In this document: piece by piece, positions 27,250 to 36,185 of the stretch | Layout of the letters: every line of letters starts with the position of its first letter | Position numbering within the stretch: position 1 is the stretch's first letter | DNA from: JBCCMQ01 sp039026235 | GTDB taxonomy: Bacteria; Pseudomonadota; Alphaproteobacteria; Rhodobacterales; Rhodobacteraceae | Length of the DNA: 64,000 nt | Direction of reading: 5' to 3' | Assembly (NCBI GenBank): GCA_039026235.1 | Contig: JBCCMQ010000010.1 | Span: forward strand, 62,001 to 126,000 | Notes under the pieces: model-generated | Databases searched by the model: none | What the model saw: only the letters and a program-made list of their open reading frames with translations | What the model was told of the DNA's origin: nothing | Made by a program: the position numbers and the translations under genes

Positions 27250-27438
27250 ATGTCAGTCTTGACCTTCACAGACGCCATACGGACGTGTTTCCAGAAAGAC
27301 GCCACCCGGTCAGATCGGGCATCGCGGCCGGAACTTTTGCGGGTAGTCGTTTTTGGCCATCGGCGAATTGGCCTGTCGCACTGTCGGGCCGGGCCAGCGA
27401 TTTTGGCTCGGCGTTCTTGGCCGGGGGATGAAGGGTGA
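27250..27438 (+). pseudogene. DUF805 gene remnant
   Basis: The frame encodes LTFTDAIRTCFQKDATRSD then RASRPEL, which is nearly the N-terminus of the intact gene at 27941 (MTFTDAIRTCFRKYVTFSG and RASRPEF). After this point it turns into arginine-rich nonsense and stops. I read it as a truncated duplicate, with the membrane part lost by deletion or frameshift. Confidence 0.65.
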
Positions 27439-27944
27439 TGGACAGGGCCAAAACTCACGGTCTTGAGAGGCCTTTCCGTCCACTTGACTTTGCCGGTCGC
27501 GCGAGCCGGCTTGAGTTCGGCTGGAATGTCAGTCTTTGGCTGCTCTCGACTTTGATTGCCCTCTTGGCGGCGCCGGTTTTCTTTGAAGACAGATTTGCGG
27601 CCTTGCTCGTTGCTTTGTTGATTGGCATGGGTGGCGCTTGCTCAGCCTACGTCCGGCGTCTGCACGACCGAAACATGAGCGCGTGGTGGGTCCTACCGTT
27701 TTTCGTGCTTCCCCCACTGCTAGTCGCCTTGCCCATGATTGAAACCACGTACATTCTTGATTGGCCGAATGGAGCGGGAATGTCACCTGGCGACGGCACC
27801 GGTTTCGGCACCGCATTAGCAACAGTATACGCAGCGATGGCTTTGCTCCCGTTCATGCTGATTGCCCTCATAGTTTTTCTTGCGCTTCCCAGTCATCCCG
27901 GCGCCAACCGATACGGGCCCGAACCCGGCGCGGTGGCCGCATGA
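27438..27944 (+). CDS. DUF805 membrane protein
   Basis: The product is 168 residues with an N-terminal DUF805 motif (LDFAGRASRLEFGWNVSLW) and four hydrophobic segments, ending in PSHPGANRYGPEPGA, a tail typical of the family. DUF805 proteins are small inner-membrane proteins of unknown function. The ATG at 27438 was preferred to the GTG directly before it. The stop overlaps the next DUF805 gene by ATGA. Two intact paralogues and a remnant in a row indicate tandem duplication. Confidence 0.83.
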   Translation: MDRAKTHGLERPFRPLDFAGRASRLEFGWNVSLWLLSTLIALLAAPVFFEDRFAALLVALLIGMGGACSAYVRRLHDRNMSAWWVLPFFVLPPLLVALPMIETTYILDWPNGAGMSPGDGTGFGTALATVYAAMALLPFMLIALIVFLALPSHPGANRYGPEPGAVAA

Positions 27945-28477
27945 CCTTCACGGACGCCATACGGACGTGTTTCCGGAAATACGTCACCTTCTCGGGCCGC
28001 GCATCTAGGCCCGAGTTTTGGTGGTTTTTCCCCCTCGGGGTTGCCATACCCCTCTTCGGCATCGGCGTTGCGGCAGTGAAAGACGCTTCTTTCCTTGTGT
28101 GCCTCATGATCGGCGGCGTTTTGATTATGCCCCTCTTCGCAGTGGGCGTTCGGCGCCTGCAGGACACGGGCGCCTATGGCTGGGATGCGGTTAAGCCGTG
28201 GGGCTTCGCCTTCTGCGGCCTTGTCGCAGCAGATATCTCGGTCAGGTTGTACTCAACCATCACCCTCGCTTTCGCGTCGCCAACCCCGCCTGACGGCCCA
28301 GGCGGTCTGGGGTTCGTAGTGATCTATGGCTCGGCGATGTGCGTGGCCGTTGCCGCGGCTTTCCTGCTTTTCGTCATTTTTCTCTCAAGCGTAACGAACG
28401 CCGTCGGTCAATGCTTGTGTCCTTCTGAACCCGGCCCCAACCGCTACGGCCCCAACCCCCATGAGGTAACCCCATGA
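27941..28477 (+). CDS. DUF805 membrane protein
   Basis: The product is 178 residues, with the start motif MTFTDAIRTCFRKYVTFSGR followed by RASRPEFWWFFPLG, four hydrophobic segments, the GVRRLQDTGAYGW motif and the tail PGPNRYGPNPHE. It overlaps both its upstream paralogue and sucA by ATGA, so it is translated together with the 2-oxoglutarate dehydrogenase gene. The function is unknown. Confidence 0.85.
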   Translation: MTFTDAIRTCFRKYVTFSGRASRPEFWWFFPLGVAIPLFGIGVAAVKDASFLVCLMIGGVLIMPLFAVGVRRLQDTGAYGWDAVKPWGFAFCGLVAADISVRLYSTITLAFASPTPPDGPGGLGFVVIYGSAMCVAVAAAFLLFVIFLSSVTNAVGQCLCPSEPGPNRYGPNPHEVTP

Positions 28478-31440
28478 CGGAACAGTCCCCGAACGACATC
28501 TTCAAGGCGTCCTCATTCCTGCAGGGGCACAATGCCGAATACGTGGAACAGCTTTATGCGCGATACGCGGCCGACCCGAACGCCGTGGACCAGGCATGGC
28601 AAGCCTTCTTTCAAGAGCTGGGCGATGCAGAGACCGACGTCAAACAGGAAGCCAGCGGACCCAGCTGGGCGCGCGCCGACTGGCCACCGATGCCCGATGA
28701 TGATCTGACCCATGCGATGGACGGCCAGTGGGCGCCGCCGGAGACAGGCAAAGAAACGAAAGCGGTCGGCGAGAAGATCAAGGTCAAGGCCGCCGAGAAG
28801 GGCGTCGAGGTCACCGACGAGGCGATAAAGCGCGCAGTGCTGGATTCGATCCGGGCGCTGATGCTGATCCGTGCCTACCGGATCCGTGGCCATCTGGCGG
28901 CCGATCTGGACCCGCTGGGCATGCGTGACCCGACACCCCATCCCGAACTCGATCCGGCGTCCTACGGATTTGAGGGCGCGGACCTGGACCGACCGATTTT
29001 CATCGACAATGTGCTGGGCCTGCAGATCGCGTCGATGCGCCAGATCGTCGAGATCGTCAAACGCACCTACTGCGGCACCTTCGCACTGCAGTACATGCAT
29101 ATCTCGAACCCCGAGGAAGCTGCTTGGCTGAAAGAACGGATTGAAGGCTTCGGCAAAGAGATCGCCTTCACTCGTGAAGGTCGAAAGGCGATCCTGAACA
29201 AGATGGTCGAGGCCGAAGGGTTCGAGAAATTTCTGCACGTCAAATACACCGGCACCAAACGCTTCGGCCTCGACGGCGGCGAAAGCCTGATCCCGGCCAT
29301 GGAACAGATCATCAAGCGGGGCGGCGCGCTTGGTGTTCAGGACATCATCATCGGCATGCCCCACAGGGGCCGTCTGAGTGTGCTGGCCAATGTGATGGCC
29401 AAACCCTACCGCGCAATTTTCAACGAGTTCCAGGGCGGGTCGTTCAAACCCGAAGACGTCGATGGATCGGGCGATGTGAAGTACCACCTGGGCGCGTCGT
29501 CGGACCGCGAATTTGACGGCAACACCGTGCACCTGTCGCTGACCGCCAACCCGTCACACCTTGAGGCTGTGAACCCGGTGGTGCTGGGCAAGGCGCGCGC
29601 CAAGCAGGAACAGGCCAAGGACCGTGACCGCACGAGCGTGCTGCCGATCCTGCTGCATGGGGATGCGGCCTTTGCCGGTCAGGGTGTGGTCGCCGAGTGT
29701 TTCGGGATGTCCGGCCTTGTCGGTCACCGGACGGGCGGCACGATCCATCTGATCGTGAATAATCAGATCGGATTTACAACGGCACCGCATTTCAGCCGGT
29801 CGTCGCCCTATCCGACCGATATCGCCTTGATGGTCGAGGCGCCGATCTTCCACGTAAACGGTGACGATCCCGAGGCTGTAGTCCATGCCGCGAAGGTCGC
29901 GACCGAGTTCCGCCAGAAGTTTCACAAGGACGCGGTCATTGATATCTTCTGCTACCGTCGGTTCGGGCACAATGAGGGCGATGAGCCCATGTTCACGAAC
30001 CCGGTCATGTACACCAAGATCAAGAAGCAGAAAACCACGCTCACGCTTTACACGGAACGTTTGGTCAAGGACGGCCTTATACCCGAGGGCGAGATCGAGG
30101 ACATGAAAGCGGCGTTTCAGGCGCATCTGAACGAAGAGTTCGAAGCCGGTAAGGAATACCGCCCCAACAAGGCCGACTGGTTGGATGGCCGGTGGTCGCA
30201 TCTGGACAAGAAGGGCGAAATGTACCAGCGCGGGAAGACCGCCGTCGCTGCGGAAATCGCTAGCGAAATCGGTGCCGCTCTGACCCGGGTGCCCGAAAAG
30301 TTCCCTTTGCACAAGACAGTCGGCCGCCTACTGGACGCTAAAAGGAAGATGTTCGAAACGGGTGCCGGATTTGATTGGGCAACCGCCGAGGCGTTGGCCT
30401 TTGGCAGTCTGATGCTGGAAGGTTATCCCGTGCGACTGGCCGGACAGGATTCTACACGAGGGACCTTTAGCCAGCGCCATTCCGCCTTCATCAACCAGGA
30501 AACCGAAGAGCGCTATTATCCGCTGAATGCGATCCGCGCGGGTCAAGCCCACTACGAGGTCATCGATTCGATGCTGTCGGAATATGCGGTTCTGGGCTTT
30601 GAATACGGCTACAGTCTGGCCGAACCCAATTCGCTGGTTCTCTGGGAGGCGCAGTTTGGCGATTTCGCCAATGGCGCCCAGATCATGTTCGATCAGTTCA
30701 TCTCGTCCGGCGAACGCAAGTGGCTGCGCATGTCGGGTCTGGTGATGCTGCTGCCCCATGGATTCGAAGGCCAGGGGCCCGAGCATTCGTCGGCGCGTCT
30801 GGAGCGCTTTCTGCAGATGTGCGCCGAAGACAACTGGATCGTGGCCAATTGCACGACACCGGCGAACTATTTCCACATCCTCCGGCGTCAGCTGCATCGC
30901 AGCTACCGCAAGCCGCTGGTGCTGATGACGCCCAAATCCCTACTGCGCCACCGTCTGGCGACCAACCGGATCGAGGACTTTACCGAGGGCAGCTCGTTCC
31001 ACAGGGTCCTTTGGGATGATGCGCAACAGGGCCAGTCGGACCTTCAGCTCAAAAGCGATGACAAGATCCGGCGCGTGGTGATGTGCGCCGGCAAGGTCTA
31101 TTACGACCTTTTGGAAGAGCGCGATGCCCGGGGGCTGGACGATGTCTATCTGCTGCGGATCGAACAATTCTATCCGTTCCCGGCGCTGAGCCTTGTCAAG
31201 GAACTTGAACGCTTCAAACAGGCCGAAATGGTGTGGTGCCAGGAAGAACCGAAAAACCAGGGCGGATGGAGTTTCATCGAGCCAAATATCGAATGGGTCC
31301 TGACACGGATCAACGCCGCCCATAGTCGCCCGGTCTATGCGGGACGCGCGGCGTCGGCGTCGCCGGCCACCGGTCTGGCAAGCCAGCACAAGGCACAACA
31401 AAAAGCGCTGATCGAGGCAGCGCTGACGATCAAAGGATAG
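28474..31440 (+). CDS. sucA: 2-Oxoglutarate dehydrogenase E1 component
   Basis: The 988-residue thiamine-diphosphate enzyme decarboxylates 2-oxoglutarate and passes the succinyl group to SucB lipoate. The N-terminal E2-binding helix is visible (SSFLQGHNAEYVEQLYARYA). The thiamine site includes IGMPHRGRLSVLANVM, NQIGFTTAPHFSRSS and FCYRRFGHNEGDEPMFTNP. The transketolase-like C-terminal half has DSTRGTFSQRHS and VWCQEEPKNQGGW. The length is normal. It is overlapped by a DUF805 gene and followed after 4 bases by sucB. Confidence 0.98.
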   Translation: MTEQSPNDIFKASSFLQGHNAEYVEQLYARYAADPNAVDQAWQAFFQELGDAETDVKQEASGPSWARADWPPMPDDDLTHAMDGQWAPPETGKETKAVGEKIKVKAAEKGVEVTDEAIKRAVLDSIRALMLIRAYRIRGHLAADLDPLGMRDPTPHPELDPASYGFEGADLDRPIFIDNVLGLQIASMRQIVEIVKRTYCGTFALQYMHISNPEEAAWLKERIEGFGKEIAFTREGRKAILNKMVEAEGFEKFLHVKYTGTKRFGLDGGESLIPAMEQIIKRGGALGVQDIIIGMPHRGRLSVLANVMAKPYRAIFNEFQGGSFKPEDVDGSGDVKYHLGASSDREFDGNTVHLSLTANPSHLEAVNPVVLGKARAKQEQAKDRDRTSVLPILLHGDAAFAGQGVVAECFGMSGLVGHRTGGTIHLIVNNQIGFTTAPHFSRSSPYPTDIALMVEAPIFHVNGDDPEAVVHAAKVATEFRQKFHKDAVIDIFCYRRFGHNEGDEPMFTNPVMYTKIKKQKTTLTLYTERLVKDGLIPEGEIEDMKAAFQAHLNEEFEAGKEYRPNKADWLDGRWSHLDKKGEMYQRGKTAVAAEIASEIGAALTRVPEKFPLHKTVGRLLDAKRKMFETGAGFDWATAEALAFGSLMLEGYPVRLAGQDSTRGTFSQRHSAFINQETEERYYPLNAIRAGQAHYEVIDSMLSEYAVLGFEYGYSLAEPNSLVLWEAQFGDFANGAQIMFDQFISSGERKWLRMSGLVMLLPHGFEGQGPEHSSARLERFLQMCAEDNWIVANCTTPANYFHILRRQLHRSYRKPLVLMTPKSLLRHRLATNRIEDFTEGSSFHRVLWDDAQQGQSDLQLKSDDKIRRVVMCAGKVYYDLLEERDARGLDDVYLLRIEQFYPFPALSLVKELERFKQAEMVWCQEEPKNQGGWSFIEPNIEWVLTRINAAHSRPVYAGRAASASPATGLASQHKAQQKALIEAALTIKG

Positions 31441-31444
31441 TTCG

Positions 31445-32983
31445 ATGACGATTGAAGTCCGCGTGCCCGCATTGGGCGAAAGCGTAACCGAGGCGACGGT
31501 GGCGACCTGGTTCAAGCAACCGGGCGATGCGATTGCGGCCGACGAAATGCTCTGTGAGCTCGAGACAGACAAGGTCACGGTTGAAGTGCCAGCGCCCAGT
31601 GCGGGGACGCTGTCCGAGATCGTGGCACAAGAAGGCGACACCGTCGGCGTCGATGCGTTACTGGCATCGATCAACGAGGGCGCGGGCGCGGCTGCGCCGA
31701 CTGCCCCGGCACCGGCCAGCAAGGCTGTGGAAGCCGCGAACGAAGCGCCGGCGGCAAGCGCCGCCCACGTCGACGTGATGGTTCCGGCACTTGGGGAAAG
31801 CGTGACCGAGGCCACGGTATCCACCTGGTTCAAGGCCAGCGGGGACGCCGTCGCCGTGGATGAGATCCTTTGCGAACTGGAGACTGACAAGGTTTCGGTC
31901 GAAGTCCCGTCGCCCGCCGCCGGCACGCTTGCCGAGATCGTTGCCGTAGAAGGCGCGACCGTGGAAGCCGGCGGAAGATTGGCTGTTGTCGCAGAAGGCA
32001 ACGCGTCCGCCTCAAGCCCCGCCACGGCGGAGCCCTCGCCGGCCGCGGCGCCTGCTGCTGCAGCCGCCAACGCCACCGGCAAGGACATCGCCAACGCCCC
32101 CTCGGCCGAAAAGCTCATGGCCGCGAAAGGTGTCGACCCGGCCCAGGTCACCGGTACGGGGCGCGACGGACGGATCATGAAGGAAGACGTGCAGAAAGCG
32201 CTGGCCAGCCCGCCGCCTGCCGCCGCCGTAACGGCCCCCGCCCCAGCCGCCGCGCCGCGCGCCCCGGTGGCGGCAGAGGATGCCGCCCGCGAGGAACGGG
32301 TCAAGATGACCCGCCTTCGCCAGACCATCGCCCGGCGCCTGAAGGACGCCCAGAACACCGCCGCGATGCTGACGACCTATAACGAGGTCGACATGGGCCC
32401 GATCATGGACCTGCGGAGTGAATACAAGGATCTGTTCCTGAAAAAACACGGCGTAAAGCTCGGCTTCATGTCGTTTTTCACCAAGGCCTGCTGCCACGCG
32501 CTGAAAGAGGTGCCCGAGGTCAACGCCGAAATCGACGGAACCGATGTTGTCTACAAGAACTTTGTCCACATGGGCGTGGCCGTGGGCACCCCGAACGGGC
32601 TGGTGGTACCGGTGGTGCGCGACGCGGACCAGATGAGTTTTGCCGCCATCGAGAAAAAGATAAGCGAACTGGGCCTGCGGGCCAGAGACGGCAAATTGTC
32701 GATGGCCGAGATGCAGAACGGCAGTTTCACGATCTCGAACGGTGGCATCTACGGCAGCCTGATGTCTTCACCGATCCTGAACCCGCCCCAGTCGGGTATT
32801 CTGGGCATGCATAAGATCCAGGACCGGCCGATGGTGGTAAAGGGCCAGATCGTGGTCCGGCCGATGATGTATCTGGCGCTGAGCTATGACCACCGGATTG
32901 TCGACGGCAAAGGTGCGGTGACATTCCTGGTGCGCGTGAAAGAGGCGCTGGAGGATCCGCGGCGACTGCTGATGGATCTCTAG
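31445..32983 (+). CDS. sucB: 2-Oxoglutarate dehydrogenase E2 component, two lipoyl domains
   Basis: The 512-residue dihydrolipoamide succinyltransferase has two lipoyl domains in tandem. Their lipoylated lysines are at K43 (ELETDKVTVEV) and K149 (ELETDKVSVEV). They are separated by an Ala/Pro linker. A peripheral-subunit-binding domain follows (PSAEKLMAAKGVDPAQVTGT), then the catalytic domain ending in SYDHRIVDGKGAVTFLV, with the active-site histidine. Most SucB proteins have a single lipoyl domain of this kind and about 400 residues. The duplication is seen in this order. Confidence 0.97.
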   Translation: MTIEVRVPALGESVTEATVATWFKQPGDAIAADEMLCELETDKVTVEVPAPSAGTLSEIVAQEGDTVGVDALLASINEGAGAAAPTAPAPASKAVEAANEAPAASAAHVDVMVPALGESVTEATVSTWFKASGDAVAVDEILCELETDKVSVEVPSPAAGTLAEIVAVEGATVEAGGRLAVVAEGNASASSPATAEPSPAAAPAAAAANATGKDIANAPSAEKLMAAKGVDPAQVTGTGRDGRIMKEDVQKALASPPPAAAVTAPAPAAAPRAPVAAEDAAREERVKMTRLRQTIARRLKDAQNTAAMLTTYNEVDMGPIMDLRSEYKDLFLKKHGVKLGFMSFFTKACCHALKEVPEVNAEIDGTDVVYKNFVHMGVAVGTPNGLVVPVVRDADQMSFAAIEKKISELGLRARDGKLSMAEMQNGSFTISNGGIYGSLMSSPILNPPQSGILGMHKIQDRPMVVKGQIVVRPMMYLALSYDHRIVDGKGAVTFLVRVKEALEDPRRLLMDL

Positions 32984-32987
32984 GCAG

Positions 32988-33530
32988 GTGATCCGCGCGC
33001 TTCGCATCATCTTGCCCACGGCTGTTGCCGTAGCGGTTCTCCTAACGCTGCGGGATATCGGTGATCCTCCGTCACCGGATCTTCCTCCCATCCCGACAGG
33101 GGTTATGGCCGATCGGATTCTGGTCGACAAATCAGACCGCCGCATGGTGCTTTTGCGAGACGGCGAGGTTATCGCGGCGTACCGCATTGCCCTTGGCTTC
33201 GGGGCGGATGACGGGCCAAAACGGGTGCAGGGGGACGGGCGTACGCCAGAAGGCCTTTATGAGATCGACTGGCGCAACCCGGACTCGCGATTTCATTTAA
33301 GCCTGCATATCTCCTACCCTTCTAAAGCCGACCGCGCGCGAGCGCATACCATGGACCAGGCGCCGGGCGGCGACATCATGATCCACGGCCTGCCTAACGG
33401 AATGGAGTGGGTGGACGCCGCCCATGCCCGCCAGGACTGGACCGAAGGCTGCATCGCCGTGACAAATGCCGAAATGCAGGAAATCTGGCGACACGTTCCC
33501 AACGGGACGCCAATCGAGATACGGGCATGA
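32988..33530 (+). CDS. L,D-transpeptidase (YkuD) family protein
   Basis: The 180-residue exported protein starts at a GTG 4 bases after sucB and has an N-terminal membrane or signal segment (LRIILPTAVAVAVLL). The YkuD catalytic motif is IMIHGLPN followed by DWTEGCIAVTNAEM, with the nucleophile at about C155. The family crosslinks peptidoglycan with 3-3 bonds or attaches proteins. Its place between sucB and lpd is probably co-transcription without pathway meaning. Confidence 0.88.
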   Translation: MIRALRIILPTAVAVAVLLTLRDIGDPPSPDLPPIPTGVMADRILVDKSDRRMVLLRDGEVIAAYRIALGFGADDGPKRVQGDGRTPEGLYEIDWRNPDSRFHLSLHISYPSKADRARAHTMDQAPGGDIMIHGLPNGMEWVDAAHARQDWTEGCIAVTNAEMQEIWRHVPNGTPIEIRA

Positions 33531-33644
33531 TAGGCCATGGGAACCGCGGCGCCGCCCGCCTGGCCGAGTACCAATGCCCGGGCGCGGTCGTTTCTTTCGA
33601 TCCCAGAGTCATCCCGACGCTTTTTCACCTAGAACGGAAACCCA

Positions 33645-34034
33645 ATGCTGACTTCTGAACTCTCCATCCTTGCGATCTACGGTCTCTTCGTGGCGATAAC
33701 ACTTGTCCTTCAAGCATCGGGCGCCTTTTTCCAACTGGATATGGGTTACCTGCTGTCCAGCCGGGACGAGACCCGAACGGTTACGGGCATGGCCGCCCGC
33801 ACCGAGCGCGCGCTAGCGAACTCGGTCACGACGATGGCGTTGTTTGCCCCGGCGATACTGATCCTCGCGATTAAGGACGGCTTCTCGGGGCACAGCCTTT
33901 TGGCGGCACAGGCCTTTCTTGCGGCGCGGGTGGTCTATCTGCCGGCCTACGTCTTTGGCATCGTCGGGCTGCGCACGCTTGTGTGGACCGTCGGTTTCTT
34001 TGCGACCATCGCGCTTTACGTCCTGGCGCTCTGA
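33645..34034 (+). CDS. MAPEG family membrane protein
   Basis: The product is 129 residues with four hydrophobic segments. The MAPEG pattern is in GMAARTERALANSVTTMALF (arginine, then NxxE-like core) and AARVVYLPAYVFGIVGLRTL. These small proteins relate to eukaryotic microsomal glutathione transferases, but bacterial roles are unclear. It is 114 bases after the transpeptidase gene and 83 bases before lpd. Confidence 0.88.
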   Translation: MLTSELSILAIYGLFVAITLVLQASGAFFQLDMGYLLSSRDETRTVTGMAARTERALANSVTTMALFAPAILILAIKDGFSGHSLLAAQAFLAARVVYLPAYVFGIVGLRTLVWTVGFFATIALYVLAL

Positions 34035-34117
34035 CGCGGTCCAACCCATGTACAATGCTGACAGAACGCGCCTATCAATAGGCGACAGAGACGCAAGAAC
34101 CGGCGCCGGAGGTCAAA

Positions 34118-35506
34118 ATGGCAAGCTATGATGTGATCGTAATCGGAAGTGGCCCTGGCGGGTACGTTTGCGCCATCCGCTGCGCGCAGCTTGGGCTGAA
34201 GACCGCCTGCGTCGAAGGGCGTGACACGCTGGGCGGAACCTGTCTCAACATCGGCTGCATACCCTCTAAAGCGCTCTTGCACGCAAGCCACATGCTGCAT
34301 GAGGCCGAGCACAATTTTGGTGCCATGGGCCTGAAGGTCGCGGCGCCGAAAGTCGATTGGACGCAGATGCAAGCCTATAAAGAAGACACCATCGGCCAGA
34401 ACACCAAGGGCATCGAGTTCCTGTTTAAGAAAAACAAGATCGACTGGCTGAAAGGCTGGGGCAGCATCCCGGCTGCCGGACAGGTCAAGGTCGGTGAAGA
34501 CGTCCATTCGGCGAAGAACATCATCGTCGCGACCGGGTCAGAGCCATCCACCCTTCCCGGACTTGAGATCGACGAAAAGATCGTGGTCAGCTCTACCGGC
34601 GCGCTGTCACTGGCCAAGATCCCTAAAAGGCTCGCGGTGATCGGGGCGGGTGTGATCGGGCTGGAACTGGGATCCGTCTATGCCCGACTGGGGTCCGAGG
34701 TGACAGTGATCGAGTTCTTGGATCACATCACACCGGGCATGGACGCCGAGGTGTCCAAGACATTCCAGCGCATCCTGAAAAAGCAGGGGTTGAAGTTTGT
34801 TCTGAATTCAGCCGTGCAAGGGGTCGATGCGACGAAGACCAAGGCCAAAGTGACCTACAAGAGCCACAAGGATGACACTGAGGCGGTTCTCGAAGCCGAT
34901 GTGGTTTTGGTCGCGACCGGGCGCAGACCTTATACCGACGGGCTGGGTCTTGAGGCGCTGGGCGCAAAGATGTCGCCACGCGGACAGATCGTTGTGGGAA
35001 AGGACTGGCAGACCAGTGTGCCGGGGATCTACGCCATCGGCGATTGCATCGATGGCCCGATGCTGGCCCATAAGGCCGAGGATGAAGGCATGGCAGCCGC
35101 CGAACAGGTGGCGGGAAAACATGGGCACGTGAACTACGGTGTTATTCCCGGAGTGATCTACACGCACCCCGAGGTCGCGAATGTGGGCGAAACCGAAGAA
35201 ACGCTGAAAGAACAGGGACGCGCTTATAAGGCCGGCAAATTCTCGTTCATGGGCAACGGTCGGGCGAAGGCCAACTTCGCGGCCGACGGCTTTGTCAAGA
35301 TTCTCGCCGATGCCGAAACCGACCGGGTCTTGGGTGCACATATCATCGGTCCGGCCGCCGGGGATCTGATCCACGAGATCTGTGTTGGCATGGAGTTTGG
35401 CGCTGCTGCTCAGGACATCGCGCTGACCTGCCATGCGCATCCGACTTATTCCGAGGCGGTGCGCGAGGCGGCACTCGCCTGTGGAGATGGCCCGATTCAC
35501 AGTTAG
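34118..35506 (+). CDS. lpd: Dihydrolipoyl dehydrogenase (E3)
   Basis: The 462-residue FAD disulfide reductase reoxidises dihydrolipoamide of SucB (and other complexes) with NAD+. The FAD site is VIVIGSGPGGYVCAIRCAQL, and the redox disulfide is C42/C47 in GGTCLNIGCIPSKALL. The NAD site is LAVIGAGVIGLELGSVYARL. The C-terminal His-Glu pair is in CHAHPTYSEAVREAA. It is the third component gene of the complex and closes the suc unit. The stop shares TTAG with the convergent GntR gene, leaving no room for a separate terminator. Confidence 0.97.
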   Translation: MASYDVIVIGSGPGGYVCAIRCAQLGLKTACVEGRDTLGGTCLNIGCIPSKALLHASHMLHEAEHNFGAMGLKVAAPKVDWTQMQAYKEDTIGQNTKGIEFLFKKNKIDWLKGWGSIPAAGQVKVGEDVHSAKNIIVATGSEPSTLPGLEIDEKIVVSSTGALSLAKIPKRLAVIGAGVIGLELGSVYARLGSEVTVIEFLDHITPGMDAEVSKTFQRILKKQGLKFVLNSAVQGVDATKTKAKVTYKSHKDDTEAVLEADVVLVATGRRPYTDGLGLEALGAKMSPRGQIVVGKDWQTSVPGIYAIGDCIDGPMLAHKAEDEGMAAAEQVAGKHGHVNYGVIPGVIYTHPEVANVGETEETLKEQGRAYKAGKFSFMGNGRAKANFAADGFVKILADAETDRVLGAHIIGPAAGDLIHEICVGMEFGAAAQDIALTCHAHPTYSEAVREAALACGDGPIHS

Positions 35507-36153
35507 GTGGCGAGAAGCTTCAGCCCTTGAGTGACGTCCGTGCGCACCGCAAGGCGCAGACCTGGTTCGTCACCTGCCCGGAGTGCCGATACGATATGAC
35601 GATGGTGCACGGGCGCCTCAGTCCGGCCCAAACGCCCGTAGAGTTTGCGCATGGTCGGGCCCAGCTGCAGCCATATGGTTTCCGCGGTGGCAAGCATGGC
35701 CGGCGCCTGCGCGCGCAGATAAAGCGTCCGATGGAATTCGAGATTGAGCCGGATATAGGCCACGGCATCCTGCTTTGCCACGGCTTCCGAGATGGTCGCG
35801 TTGATCGATTGAAGCCGTTCGATCAGGGCAATATGGGCGCGTGGTAGCGCGCGGGAACTTAACTCGGGCTCGAGCAGTGCGCGCAATGCCGCCAATTCCT
35901 CGATCCGCTCGTTCGAAAGTTCGGGCGTTGACACGCGCCCCGACGCCGAAAAGGTCAGAGCACCTTCGGCCGCCAGCCGACGCACCGCTTCGCGCGCTGG
36001 GGTCATCGATACCGAAAACTCTCGACCGATGCCGCGCAGGGTCAGTGCCTCTCCCGGTGCCCTTTCGCCGTGCATGATCTGGCCGCGCAGCGCTCGGTAG
36101 ACGCGGTCATGGGCGGCGGCAGTCGGTTCGCTTGCGCGCGGTTGCAAGAGCAT
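35503..36153 (-). CDS. GntR family (FCD/FadR-type) transcriptional regulator
   Basis: The product is about 216 residues from the ATG at 36153. The winged helix includes DRVYRALRGQIMHGERAPGE and FSVSMTPAREAVRRLAAEGA. The FCD effector domain follows, with the metal-binding histidine positions in NLEFHRTLYLRAQ and HRHIVSALRAGD. A GTG at 36168 is a possible alternative start with AAGG upstream. One GTGATCAC palindrome lies right at this start, which suggests autorepression, and pairs of the same site lie before sdhC and sucC. R. sphaeroides is known to have a TCA-activating regulator called AkgR; whether this is its counterpart I cannot judge here. Confidence 0.85.
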   Translation of the reverse strand: MLLQPRASEPTAAAHDRVYRALRGQIMHGERAPGEALTLRGIGREFSVSMTPAREAVRRLAAEGALTFSASGRVSTPELSNERIEELAALRALLEPELSSRALPRAHIALIERLQSINATISEAVAKQDAVAYIRLNLEFHRTLYLRAQAPAMLATAETIWLQLGPTMRKLYGRLGRTEAPVHHRHIVSALRAGDEPGLRLAVRTDVTQGLKLLAT

Positions 36154-36159
36154 GGCACT

Positions 36160-36169
36160 TGTGATCACA
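36160..36169 (-). promoter_or_regulatory. GTGATCAC operator at the start of the GntR gene
   Basis: A single copy of the palindrome (GTGATCAC at 36161-36168, flanked to TTGTGATCACAT in either orientation) ends 8 bases upstream of the ATG at 36153 and contains the alternative GTG start. There is no second copy 20 bp away. Binding here would block translation-proximal transcription and fits autoregulation. Confidence 0.65.
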
Positions 36170-36185
36170 TCGCCTTGCGGCAAGG

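Noticed and set aside
30940..32358. Minus-strand frame of 472 codons, Ala/Ser/Thr-rich
   Set aside because: It is antisense to the end of sucA and to the lipoyl domains and linkers of sucB. The low-complexity text mirrors the Ala/Pro linkers.
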